A stretch of 64,000 nucleotides of DNA, taken from the NCBI GenBank assembly GCA_002842435.1, contig PHCX01000002.1:62001-126000 (forward strand), given 5' to 3'. Positions within the stretch are counted from its first letter, which is position 1. Each line of letters opens with the position of its first letter. A model generated the notes under the pieces. That model was not told the origin of the DNA and did not search any database. It worked only from the letters and a program-made list of their open reading frames with translations. Below are positions 28,027 through 36,441 of the stretch, piece after piece. This DNA comes from Betaproteobacteria bacterium HGW-Betaproteobacteria-1 (GTDB lineage: Bacteria > Pseudomonadota > Gammaproteobacteria > Burkholderiales > Methylophilaceae). A program made the position numbers and the translations under genes.

Positions 28027-28824
28027 ATGAATGCGTTCAGTCATGCAGAATTATCCGCAATAAGCGTGGAAGAGCTTGCTTCTCCTCAGAGCCTGTCGCC
28101 TGCGGAGATGCTGGATGTTTTGCTGGGGCAGAATTTTGGTGTTGAGTATCAGCCCATCGTTTCAGTGCAGGCGGGTGAGGTGGCTGGCTATCAGGCGGCA
28201 GCCAGATTCTGGACCAGGGATATGCATACTCTGGATACCAACCTGATGTTCGCGCACTTGCATCAGAATCCCTTGCTTTTGTTCTATACCGAATTACAGA
28301 TGAAAAAGCTGCAAATCGATCGCTTCCCGTTCGGTCACCATGCGGCCAATTGGTTGATGCTGGATCTGGATATCGATAGTTTTATGGAGGCGAATCAAGG
28401 TATCAATAATCCATTCATCGACTTGTTCAAATTACATTCCTGGTCGGAACGGGAACTGGTCATCAATCTTGTCGAGAATCATCATACTGCCGATGCATAT
28501 CGTTCCCAGCGTGTCATTGAGTTGTTGCAACAAAACGGTATCGCGGTTGCAATGGAAGATGCAGGTGTGCGTTGGGGGATGTTTTCCCTGAGTGCGTTTC
28601 TGGATGCCAGCATAATCAAATTCAATGGTATGGAGCTGCAGCGGCTGAATGAATCCGCCGCAGAGGCAACAGTCGATTGGCTGGTCAGTGCGGCGAGAAG
28701 AATCGGCGTGCAGACTATTATGTCGGGCGTTTCCGACTGTCAGCAGTTCGAGTGGGCAAAACGGCTTGGGGTCGATTGCGTTCAGGGCCGCCTGTTTGAT
28801 CGTCAGAATGTGGCAATTCGTTGA
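28027..28824 (+). CDS. Degenerate EAL-domain protein
   Basis: 265 residues from ATG 28027 (GAGGTG seven bases before). One EAL-type TIM barrel: VEYQPIVSVQAGEVAGYQAAAR (39-60) aligns with the YQPIVxxxxxxxxGxEALxR start, but the EAL triad is Gln-Ala-Ala at 56-58, so the metal-binding Glu is lost. Later motifs are also eroded: VINLVENH in place of ELTE, and AMEDAGVRWGMFSLSAF in place of DDFGTGYSSL. It should not cleave c-di-GMP; such proteins often act as binders or protein adaptors. No sensor or GGDEF domain. A Fur box precedes it and a ferritin-like gene follows 120 bp downstream. Confidence 0.82.
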   Translation: MNAFSHAELSAISVEELASPQSLSPAEMLDVLLGQNFGVEYQPIVSVQAGEVAGYQAAARFWTRDMHTLDTNLMFAHLHQNPLLLFYTELQMKKLQIDRFPFGHHAANWLMLDLDIDSFMEANQGINNPFIDLFKLHSWSERELVINLVENHHTADAYRSQRVIELLQQNGIAVAMEDAGVRWGMFSLSAFLDASIIKFNGMELQRLNESAAEATVDWLVSAARRIGVQTIMSGVSDCQQFEWAKRLGVDCVQGRLFDRQNVAIR

Positions 28825-28944
28825 GAAGCAAAGGACTGAATCAATCCTTAATGCGGCAGAAAATATGAACTATTCGCATTCCTGCACTCAGTTAAGTACT
28901 TGGACTACACTAACAATGCCATTAACCACAAAAGGAGAAAATTC

Positions 28945-29418
28945 ATGGCAAAAGACAAAAAAGCAGACGCAGAAAGCAGTGCTCCGGTAATCAAAGCCCT
29001 GAATACGATATTGGAAATGGAACTGGCCGGGGTTGTGCGCTACACCCATTATTCCCTCATGATTTATGGCTACAACAGAATACCTATCGTCTCCTGGCTG
29101 CGTGGTCAGGCGACGGAATCACTCGATCATGCGAACAAGGCCGGTGAGTTGATCACGCATCTTGGCGGGCATCCTTCCTTAGCTATCGGCCCTTTGCTGG
29201 AAACGCATAATCACGATATCGGCGACATACTGCGCGAGTCGCTTGAACATGAAACCGCGGCATTGAATGCCTACAGGAAGTTGTTGAAGCTGGTGGAAGG
29301 GAATTCCGTGATGCTTGAGGAATATGCGCGTGAAATGATCTATACGGAAGAATTACACTTGGGTGAAGTTGACAAGATGTTGCGCAAACCCGGTGACGTG
29401 GCGAAATTCAACAGTTAA
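28945..29418 (+). CDS. Ferritin-like (bacterioferritin-type) protein
   Basis: 157 residues from ATG 28945 with a strong AGGAGA site (28933-28938). Four-helix ferritin-like domain: Glu26 in ILEMELAGVVRYTHYS, Glu58 and His62 in QATESLDHANKAGELI, Glu101/Glu103 in LEHETAALNAY, Glu135 and His138 in YTEELHLGEVDKM. The set can form a di-iron centre. It resembles bacterioferritins, but the heme-ligating Met is not evident, so storage versus Dps-like protection is open. Spaced 120 bp after the Fur-box-controlled EAL gene; may share its transcript or have its own promoter. Confidence 0.82.
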   Translation: MAKDKKADAESSAPVIKALNTILEMELAGVVRYTHYSLMIYGYNRIPIVSWLRGQATESLDHANKAGELITHLGGHPSLAIGPLLETHNHDIGDILRESLEHETAALNAYRKLLKLVEGNSVMLEEYAREMIYTEELHLGEVDKMLRKPGDVAKFNS

Positions 29419-29425
29419 GAAAAAC

Positions 29426-29449
29426 CGGGAGCGGAATTTTCCGCTCCCG
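29426..29449. terminator. Terminator between ferritin-like and NlpC/P60 genes
   Basis: Perfect 11-bp inverted repeat CGGGAGCGGAA/TTCCGCTCCCG with a TT loop. The A-run at 29420-29424 gives a U-tract on the minus strand (end of the NlpC/P60 message); on the plus strand the following sequence is AT-rich but not a T-run. Confidence 0.82.
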
Positions 29450-29496
29450 ATAATATCCCTGATTCTTCGCTCTTGCGCTGCTCTGTTCCTGTCAGG

Positions 29497-30027
29497 TCAG
29501 TAGTTATCCGTAATGCGGCGTGCGCCATCAAAGCGTTTCGACCAATAGGCGTCATTCATGTCCACGACGCGAATCCCCCCACCTGAACTTGGCGCATGGA
29601 TAAACCGGTTGTTTCCCAGATAGATGCCGACATGCGAAAAGGCGCTTCTCATTGTGTTGTAGAACACCAAGTCGCCAGGCTGCAATTGGTCGGGTGCAAT
29701 GATGTTGCCTATCTGGCTGATGGCGCGCGCATTGTGTGGCAAAGAGATGTTGGCGGCCTCTCTGAAGACATAGCGGACAAAGCCGCTACAATCAAACCCG
29801 GTATCCGGTGAGGTGCCGCCATACCGATAGCGGACGCCTTTCAAGCTGAGCGCGTTGAGCAGCACTTCCTGCATCGTGCTCTGTCTGTGTGGCTGGATTT
29901 CATTTTGTGTTTCGTGCGTGGCGTGCTGACGCGTGGTGGACTGAATAGTGTCGAATAGGTCTTTGGCCCCGACGGGGGAGGCTGTCAGCAGAAGCAGAAC
30001 CGTGAACCATAGTTGGAAAGTTCGCAT
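29497..30027 (-). CDS. Secreted NlpC/P60 (C40) peptidoglycan endopeptidase
   Basis: 176 residues with a signal peptide (cleavage near VGA-KD, 21-22). The papain-like NlpC/P60 domain has Cys80 in GFDCSGFVRYVF, His132 in FSHVGIYLG and His144 in RFIHAPSSGGG, a full catalytic triad, and the PGDLVFYNT stretch. Probably cleaves D-Glu-mDAP bonds in stem peptides. No LysM or SH3 domain. Single gene converging on the ferritin-like gene. Confidence 0.92.
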   Translation of the reverse strand: MRTFQLWFTVLLLLTASPVGAKDLFDTIQSTTRQHATHETQNEIQPHRQSTMQEVLLNALSLKGVRYRYGGTSPDTGFDCSGFVRYVFREAANISLPHNARAISQIGNIIAPDQLQPGDLVFYNTMRSAFSHVGIYLGNNRFIHAPSSGGGIRVVDMNDAYWSKRFDGARRITDNY

Positions 30028-30189
30028 AGACGGATTCTAGAAGTGAATGCCGGTGTTTGTAAAGTTCCGGGGCCTTGCGCATTTTGTGGTCAGCAGGGTT
30101 TCAAATGCCGGTGAAAATTGATAGTGTAGAATCTCTGTCTAGTGTCGAGCGCGAATGTACCTGAGTGAGTTGACCAAAGGGATGATGCC

Positions 30190-30534
30190 ATGACTGATCG
30201 TAAACCTGCGGGCATGTATCAACTGCAGACAAGTGCGGGTAATCTGGATAGTTGTCGGAGAACGCCTGCGTCCCAACCGAAGCGTCATCATGAAGCGGAA
30301 ACCTATGCGGAATATGCAGATCAATCTTGTATGGCTTCGCGGCAGCGCTTCAAGTTGATTACGCAGGGATTGCGCGAGCGCATTCTGCATTCCGCGACAA
30401 GTTCGAAAAGTGTAGTGCGAAGCTCTATTCGGGAGATAGGTGCGCAGGTAGGCCTGGCAGCCAGCAGAAAACTGTTCAGGCTCGCAGAGCGCATAGAGCG
30501 GAAAGCCGTTGCCATCCGTGCCAAATCATCCTGA
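30190..30534 (+). CDS. Hypothetical basic protein upstream of ubiB
   Basis: 114 residues from ATG 30190, with AAAGGGA (30177-30183) as a possible ribosome-binding site. No signal peptide or membrane segment; the C-terminal half is an Arg/Lys-rich helix (VGLAASRKLFRLAERIERKA). Not recognised. It ends 46 bp before ubiB on the same strand. A second frame (30327-30584) overlaps but is less protein-like. Confidence 0.45.
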   Translation: MTDRKPAGMYQLQTSAGNLDSCRRTPASQPKRHHEAETYAEYADQSCMASRQRFKLITQGLRERILHSATSSKSVVRSSIREIGAQVGLAASRKLFRLAERIERKAVAIRAKSS

Positions 30535-30580
30535 TTCCTCAATCCGGATTCATTAATCTGAAACGAATGATAAAAACAAC

Positions 30581-32260
30581 ATGATCCGTCAAACCTTCTC
30601 TGTGATGCGCGATTTCCAGCGCATTCGTTCCATTGCCGGTACATTGATGCGTTACGGCTGGGGCGATATCGCCAGGAAACTGGGCAAGAAAAGCCTGATC
30701 GGCCGGGCCGGTAACTGGCTCAATTCTGATGTTTCCAAGGAAATATTGCAGTTGCCGATGGAAGTCCGCGCACGTCTGGCGATACAGGAGCTGGGCCCGA
30801 CTTTCGTCAAACTGGGGCAGGTGCTGGCTACCAGACCTGATATCTTTCCGCCAAACTGGATAGCGGAATTCGCCAAGCTGCAGGACAAGGTGCCGGCCGT
30901 GCCGTTTGAGGAACTGTTGCCGGAACTGGAACAGGCACTTGGAAAATCGCCATTTGAAGTTTTCAGAGATTTGCAAAAGGAGCCGGTAGCGGGCGCTTCG
31001 ATTGCCCAGGTACATCTGGCAAAGCTGCAGGACGGCACACCGGTGGTGCTGAAGATCCGCCGGCCCAATGTGCGCGAACGTATCGAGGCGGATTTGCGGC
31101 TGCTGTCGCATCTTGGACGGTTGGTCGAATCGGAATTTGAGGCGGTAAAGCGCTTCCGTCCGGGCGAAATCATCGGGCAGTTCTCGAAATCGCTGGAACG
31201 TGAGCTGGATTTTGCGCTAGAGGGCCGCAATACCGAGCGTTTCGCGCGCAATTTCGCCGATGATGAATACATCGAGTTCGCCAGGATCTACTGGGATTAC
31301 ACCAGCGAAAGCCTGCTGGTTATGAGCTATATCGACGGAATTCCCGGCAACGATCTCGCAACGGCAACCTACCGCGGGCTGGATTTGAAACTGCTGGGCG
31401 AGCGCGGCGCCAACGCCGTGTTGAAGATGGTGCTGATTGACGGCTTCTTCCATGCCGACCCGCATCCCGGCAATGTGTTCTATCTGCCGGACAACAGGCT
31501 GGCGATTATCGATTGCGGCATGGTGGGGCGCATCAGCATGGATCGGCGCGACGAGATTGCCGATCTGCTGGCGGCACTGGTTTCGCGCGATATCGAGACC
31601 TTGCGCGACATCCTGATTATCTGGGCGGAGAATACGTCGATCGATGAGACCAAGCTTGGCTCGGATATCGAGGAATTCATCAGCAGTTATGACAATGCAC
31701 CGCTCAAGCATGTGCGCTTCAGCTCATTGTTGAACGATCTCACCGGCATTATGCGCGAGAACCAGCTGACCGTGCCGCCGGATCTCACCATGTTGTTCAA
31801 GGCCCTGATTACATTGGAGGGTCTGGGCCGTCAGCTGGATCCGGATTTCCAGATCGTCAATCATCTGACCCCATTCGTGAAAAAAGTCATCGTCGATCGC
31901 TATATGCCTGCCAATCTGATGAAGCGGGGCAAGCGCGGCCTGGGGCATTTGATGAATGCCGTCACCGGCTTGCCGGGTGACGTGTCGCAGGTGTTACGTG
32001 AGGCTGCGCGCGGTCGGCTCAAGCTGAATCTCGATCTGCAGCGTCTCGACCATTTCGGCCATCAACTCGATCACAGTACCAATCGCCTGACCATGGCCAT
32101 GATCACCGCGGCGCTGATTGTCGGTTCGTCCATCGTCATGACGGTGGAAGGTGGCCCCACCATTTTCGGTTTGCCTGCCTTTGGTTTTGCCGGGTTCTTT
32201 CTTGCCTTCGTGATCGGCATCCTGCTCATGATTTCGGTCTGGCGCGCGGGCCGCGATTAA
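30581..32260 (+). CDS. ubiB: ABC1/UbiB-family atypical kinase for ubiquinone synthesis
   Basis: 559 residues. UbiB-type ATPase required for ubiquinone synthesis and lipid handling at the inner membrane. Family motifs: FVKLGQVLATRPD (KxGQ, about 75-87), the Ala-rich loop GASIAQVH in place of a Gly-rich loop, KIRRPNVRERIEAD, HADPHPGNVFYL (catalytic loop) and AIIDCGMVGRI (metal-binding Asp). Two C-terminal transmembrane helices (about 506-525 and 530-553) anchor it. coq7 lies 5 kb upstream on the other strand. Confidence 0.94.
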   Translation: MIRQTFSVMRDFQRIRSIAGTLMRYGWGDIARKLGKKSLIGRAGNWLNSDVSKEILQLPMEVRARLAIQELGPTFVKLGQVLATRPDIFPPNWIAEFAKLQDKVPAVPFEELLPELEQALGKSPFEVFRDLQKEPVAGASIAQVHLAKLQDGTPVVLKIRRPNVRERIEADLRLLSHLGRLVESEFEAVKRFRPGEIIGQFSKSLERELDFALEGRNTERFARNFADDEYIEFARIYWDYTSESLLVMSYIDGIPGNDLATATYRGLDLKLLGERGANAVLKMVLIDGFFHADPHPGNVFYLPDNRLAIIDCGMVGRISMDRRDEIADLLAALVSRDIETLRDILIIWAENTSIDETKLGSDIEEFISSYDNAPLKHVRFSSLLNDLTGIMRENQLTVPPDLTMLFKALITLEGLGRQLDPDFQIVNHLTPFVKKVIVDRYMPANLMKRGKRGLGHLMNAVTGLPGDVSQVLREAARGRLKLNLDLQRLDHFGHQLDHSTNRLTMAMITAALIVGSSIVMTVEGGPTIFGLPAFGFAGFFLAFVIGILLMISVWRAGRD

Positions 32261-32270
32261 TCGTTAACCA

Positions 32271-32297
32271 GCCCCAATTCGGGGCATCGTTATTTTT
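32271..32297 (+). terminator. Weak hairpin terminator after ubiB
   Basis: GCCCC/GGGGC with an AATTC loop (32271-32285), then ATCGTTATTTTT. The stem is short and the T-run is delayed, so termination may be partial. Confidence 0.45.
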
Positions 32298-32406
32298 GCC
32301 TGCGCCCGTTTTCAGTGCGGCATCTCTTCCTTTGTATTTTATTCTTTTAAAAATCATATAGTTGGATTTTAATCTCTGCTGGCATGCTGTTTGCGTTATC
32401 CATTAC

Positions 32407-33831
32407 ATGGACATGGCCAGCAGAATTCCTTTTGATGAAATGCAACCGCAGGATGATGAGGTGCGCGAAATCTATCGCGTCTACGCCGCATGGTTGAAGA
32501 ATTTTCCGCTGCTGCAATTGGAGCGGAAGCGGCAGGAAGCCGAGGTGCTGTTCCGTCGCGTCGGTATCACTTTCAACGTCTATGGCGAAACTTCTGGTAA
32601 TGAACGCCTGATTCCGTTCGACGTGATTCCGCGGCTACTTGGTTCTGCTGAGTGGCAAATGCTCTCCAGCGGTGCCATACAGCGGGTCAAGGCGCTGAAC
32701 ATGTTCCTGGATGATATTTATCACAAGCAGGAGATCATCAAGGCAGGTATTGTGCCCGCCAGCATCCTTGCCAATGCGCAGTATCGCCCGGAAATGTACG
32801 GTGTCGACGTGCCCGGTGGTGTCTATGCGCATATCGCCGGTGTCGACCTGGTGCGTACCGGTGAATCGCAGTTTTATGTGCTGGAAGACAATCTGCGCAC
32901 GCCGTCCGGTGTTTCCTACATGCTGGAAAATCGCAAGATGATGATGCGTCTGTTCCCCGAGTTGTTCCGTCGTTATTCGGTGGCGCCGATGGAGCATTAT
33001 CCGCAGGTGCTGATGAACAATCTGCGCGCAGTGGCGCCGCATGGTGTACAGGATCCGATCGTTGTACTGCTGACGCCCGGCGCCTATAACAGTGCCTACT
33101 TTGAGCATGCCTTCCTCGCCCAGCAGATGGGGGTGGAACTGGTCGAAGGGCAGGATCTCTTTGTACGCAACAATGCCGTGTATATGCGGACGACCGAAGG
33201 CCCGAAGCGGGTGGATGTCATCTACCGCCGTCTCGATGATGATTACCTTGATCCCCTGGTATTCAAGCCGGATTCCATGCTTGGTGTGCCGGGCTTGCTT
33301 TCGGTTTATCGTAACGGTGGTGTCACGCTGGCCAACGCGGTCGGTACCGGTGTGGCGGATGACAAGGCTACCTACATCCATGTGCCGGACATGATTCGTT
33401 TTTACCTGGGCGAGGAGCCAATTCTCTCGAATGTGCCGACCTATGAACTGAGCAAACCGGATGATCTGAAGTATGTGCTGGAGCATCTGCCGGAACTGGT
33501 GGTGAAGGAAGTTCAGGGCTCGGGCGGCTACGGCATGCTGGTCGGTCCGGCCGCTACAAAAAAGGAAATCGAGGAGTTCCGCCTGCGCATCCTTTCCGCG
33601 CCGGACAATTACATCGCGCAGCCGACGCTGGCGCTATCCACTTGCCCCACACTGGTGGAGCAGGGCATCGCACCGCGTCATGTCGATCTGCGGCCTTTCG
33701 TGCTTTCCGGCAAGACGGTGACACTGGTGCCTGGCGCGCTCTGTCGTGTGGCGCTGAAAGAAGGTTCGCTGGTGGTAAATTCCTCACAGGGCGGCGGCAC
33801 CAAGGATACCTGGGTACTCGAAAATGCTTAG
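32407..33831 (+). CDS. Circularly permuted ATP-grasp protein of the Anbu cluster (COG2308)
   Basis: 474 residues from ATG 32407. Family features: ERLIPFDVIPRLL, FLDDIYHKQEIIKAGIVPAS, YVLEDNLRTPSGVSYMLENR, VDVIYRRLDDDYLDPL, and LVVKEVQGSGGYGMLVGP, followed by VDLRPFVLSGKTVTLVPGAL. The order of ATP-grasp elements is permuted, the hallmark of this family. Predicted to make an amide or peptide-like bond with ATP; product unknown. First gene of four in the same direction, overlapping the alpha-E gene by eight bases. Lack of a clear ribosome-binding site leaves ATG 32413 as an alternative start. Confidence 0.9.
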   Translation: MDMASRIPFDEMQPQDDEVREIYRVYAAWLKNFPLLQLERKRQEAEVLFRRVGITFNVYGETSGNERLIPFDVIPRLLGSAEWQMLSSGAIQRVKALNMFLDDIYHKQEIIKAGIVPASILANAQYRPEMYGVDVPGGVYAHIAGVDLVRTGESQFYVLEDNLRTPSGVSYMLENRKMMMRLFPELFRRYSVAPMEHYPQVLMNNLRAVAPHGVQDPIVVLLTPGAYNSAYFEHAFLAQQMGVELVEGQDLFVRNNAVYMRTTEGPKRVDVIYRRLDDDYLDPLVFKPDSMLGVPGLLSVYRNGGVTLANAVGTGVADDKATYIHVPDMIRFYLGEEPILSNVPTYELSKPDDLKYVLEHLPELVVKEVQGSGGYGMLVGPAATKKEIEEFRLRILSAPDNYIAQPTLALSTCPTLVEQGIAPRHVDLRPFVLSGKTVTLVPGALCRVALKEGSLVVNSSQGGGTKDTWVLENA

Positions 33832-34765
33832 TCGTACTGCCGATCACCTCTACTGGATGGCGCGCTATATCGAGCGTGCAGAGAACATGGCACGCGTGCT
33901 GGATGTCACCTACAACATGTCGCTGGTACCCAACGCCGCCGAAAGTGAAGCCGCGCTATGGGAGCCTGCCTTGCAGATTGCCGGCAATGTTGACGATTTC
34001 GAAGCCAGGCATGATACGTACTGCGCTGCCAATGTGATTCACTACCTGGCCATGGATCAGAACAATCCTTCCAGTATCTTCAGTGCCTTGCGCAGTGCAC
34101 GGGAAAACGCACGTGCGGTTCGCGTCGCACTCTCGGCGGAAACCTGGGAGAACATCAACACGCTTTGGCTGGAGTTCGGTCAGTTTCAGGCGAGCGATAT
34201 CACCGAGTCTGGCCTGAGTGAATTCTGCGACTGGGTAAAATCGCGTTCGCATTTGTTTCGTGGCGTCAGTTTCGGCACCATGCTGCGTGACGATGCCTTC
34301 CGTTTTGTGCGTTTGGGTACCTTTATCGAGCGGGCGGACAACACCGCTCGCCTGCTGGACGTGAAATATCATCTGCTGTTGCCGGATGAGGAAGAAATCG
34401 GTGGCGCTGTCGATTATTACGAATGGAGCGCCGTGCTGCGTTCTGTTTCGGCATTCCAGGCTTATCAGAAGATATTCAGCGATACCATCGAACCTTGGCG
34501 TGTCGCTGAATTGCTGGTGTTGCGAGACGACATGCCGCGCTCGCTACACGCCTGTTTTGACGAGATCACGCCGATTCTGGAGCAACTCTCCGGACGCCGT
34601 AGCAGTGAATCCAGGCGCATTGCCGGCGAGATGCATGCGCGTCTGCATTTTGGACGCATGGATGAGATTTTCCAGGATGGACTGCATGAGTTCCTCGAAG
34701 GCTTTGTTACCAGCAACAATAATCTGGGCATGGAGATACAACGCAGTTTCCTCAATGCGCCCTAG
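33824..34765 (+). CDS. Alpha-E domain protein (COG2307/DUF403)
   Basis: 313 residues, almost entirely helical. The start LSRTADHLYWMARYIERAENMARVLDV is diagnostic of the alpha-E family, followed by SSIFSALRSARENARAVR and FVRLGTFIERADNTARLLDV, a second copy of the IERAxNxARLLDV motif. No catalytic motif is evident. Families with this domain are always near COG2308 ATP-grasp genes, where it may act as a scaffold or substrate. Translation is coupled to the ATP-grasp gene by overlap, and the transglutaminase starts three bases after its stop. Confidence 0.9.
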   Translation: MLSRTADHLYWMARYIERAENMARVLDVTYNMSLVPNAAESEAALWEPALQIAGNVDDFEARHDTYCAANVIHYLAMDQNNPSSIFSALRSARENARAVRVALSAETWENINTLWLEFGQFQASDITESGLSEFCDWVKSRSHLFRGVSFGTMLRDDAFRFVRLGTFIERADNTARLLDVKYHLLLPDEEEIGGAVDYYEWSAVLRSVSAFQAYQKIFSDTIEPWRVAELLVLRDDMPRSLHACFDEITPILEQLSGRRSSESRRIAGEMHARLHFGRMDEIFQDGLHEFLEGFVTSNNNLGMEIQRSFLNAP

Positions 34766-34768
34766 CTT

Positions 34769-35584
34769 ATGCAACTGAATATCGAACACCGCACCCATTA
34801 CCGCTATTCTGACCTGGTCAATTACACCATCCAGCAACTGCGCCTGACCCCGAGCGATGGTTTCGGCCAGCGTGTGCGGCATTGGGAAATCCGGGTCAAT
34901 GGCCATCTGCATCGTTTTCAGGATGCACATGGCAATGCGACACATACGCTGGTGCTGGATAACCCGCATGACGAAATTTGCATTGTCGCTACCGGTGAAG
35001 TGGAAACCGGGTTGCCTTGCGATGCCGGGCAGCAGCGCTTGCCGCTCGAGGTATACCTGAGAAGAACGGAACTGACCGGCATGGATGCGAAACTGCAGAA
35101 GTTTGCCGATAAATTTGCCCGATATGTGGAAGATGTTGCCGATACCTGGCTTGATGATTTGATGTATGCCATTGTCAAGCGCGTGCCCTATGCGCGTGGT
35201 AATACTGCGGTCAATACCGACGCCGCCACTGCTTTCAGGCTGGGTGCCGGCGTCTGCCAGGATCATGCACACATTTTCATTGCCTGTTGCCGCTACCTTG
35301 GTTTGCCTGCCCGTTATGTCAGCGGTTATCTGTTCACGCAGGATGGCAGTTTGATGGAAAGTCATGCCTGGGCGGATGTCCACCGGCGTGATGGTGGCTG
35401 GCGAAGTTTTGATGTGTCGAATGGCTGTCGCACCAACGGCGTGCATGTGCGACTGGCTACCGGGCTGGATTACCGCGATGCCTGCCCGGTGAGTGGTGTA
35501 CGCGCTGGCGGCGGTACGGAAAGCATGGGGGTCAGTGTGCTGGTAAATCAGGCCGGACAAATGCAACAGGCACAACAGCAGTGA
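34769..35584 (+). CDS. Transglutaminase-like protein of the Anbu cluster (COG1305)
   Basis: 271 residues. N-terminal beta-rich domain (LNIEHRTHYRYSDLVNYTIQQLRLTP) typical of bacterial transglutaminase-like proteins, then the core with Cys163 in GAGVCQDHAHIFI, His199 in ESHAWADV and Asp215 in SFDVSNGC: a complete triad. Expected to hydrolyse or transfer amides; cytoplasmic since no signal peptide is present. Third gene of the Anbu set. Confidence 0.91.
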   Translation: MQLNIEHRTHYRYSDLVNYTIQQLRLTPSDGFGQRVRHWEIRVNGHLHRFQDAHGNATHTLVLDNPHDEICIVATGEVETGLPCDAGQQRLPLEVYLRRTELTGMDAKLQKFADKFARYVEDVADTWLDDLMYAIVKRVPYARGNTAVNTDAATAFRLGAGVCQDHAHIFIACCRYLGLPARYVSGYLFTQDGSLMESHAWADVHRRDGGWRSFDVSNGCRTNGVHVRLATGLDYRDACPVSGVRAGGGTESMGVSVLVNQAGQMQQAQQQ

Positions 35585-35692
35585 GCACCGACTTAACGAG
35601 TCTGTGCTTATGGCATTGGTTTCAGGCTGCGCATGCAGGCTTGCCGCTGGTATTATGAAACCGCTTTCAATTTCACAACGAATTTAACGCAT

Positions 35693-36421
35693 ATGACTTA
35701 TTGTGTTGCCCTCTTGCTGGACCATGGACTGGTTTTTGCCTCCGATACCCGCACCAATGCAGGAGTTGACCAGGTCGCCGTATTTCCCAAGATGCATGTT
35801 TTCGAGCAGCGCGACGAACGCGTTATTGTCATGCTGACGGCCGGTAATCTGGGGGTGACACAGTCAGTGGTCAATCGCTTGCGCGAAGCGGTAAAGGCCG
35901 GCGAAGAGAAGAATCTGCACACGATCAGTAGCCTGTTCGAGGCGGCAGAACTGGTGGGCAACGAGATGCGGCTGGCTTATGAGCGTGATGCCGAGCATTT
36001 GAAGAATCACAATGCCGAATTCAACGCCAGCATATTGATTGGCGGCCAGATCAAGGGCGAAGAGCCGCGCCTGTTTAATGTCTATGCGGCCGGTAACTTT
36101 ATCGAGCCGTGTCTGGAGACGCCGTATTTCCAGATCGGTGAAACCAAATACGGCAAGCCGATTATCGACCGTGTCGTGCGCCATGACAGCGACCTGATGG
36201 ACGTGGTCAAATGCGTGCTGATCTCATTCGACTCCACCATCCGCAGCAATATCTCGGTCGCTGCGCCGATCGACCTGATGCTTTATCGTAACGACAGCTT
36301 TCATGCCGATTGCAAACAGCGCATCACCGAACAGGACCCTTACTATGCCTCGGTCCGGCAGGGCTGGTCAGACGGACTGAAGGAAGTGTTTCACGACCTG
36401 CCGAACCCTGACTGGTGCTGA
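35693..36421 (+). CDS. Anbu proteasome-like peptidase (ancestral beta subunit)
   Basis: 242 residues from ATG 35693 (MTYCVALLLDHGLVFASDTR). Ntn-hydrolase fold: removal of Met would expose Thr as N-terminal nucleophile, with Asp18 (ASDTRTNAG) and Lys33 (VFPKM) in the positions used by HslV and proteasome beta subunits. EFNASILIGGQIKGEEPRLF and SFDSTIRSNISVAAPIDL are Anbu-specific. It is longer than HslV (about 175) with the known C-terminal extension. Placed 108 bp after the transglutaminase on the same strand, the arrangement described for Anbu with COG1305, COG2307 and COG2308. An in-frame upstream Met at 35633 is not conserved. Confidence 0.92.
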   Translation: MTYCVALLLDHGLVFASDTRTNAGVDQVAVFPKMHVFEQRDERVIVMLTAGNLGVTQSVVNRLREAVKAGEEKNLHTISSLFEAAELVGNEMRLAYERDAEHLKNHNAEFNASILIGGQIKGEEPRLFNVYAAGNFIEPCLETPYFQIGETKYGKPIIDRVVRHDSDLMDVVKCVLISFDSTIRSNISVAAPIDLMLYRNDSFHADCKQRITEQDPYYASVRQGWSDGLKEVFHDLPNPDWC

Positions 36422-36441
36422 TCAGCCTTTTGTTGCCTTAA

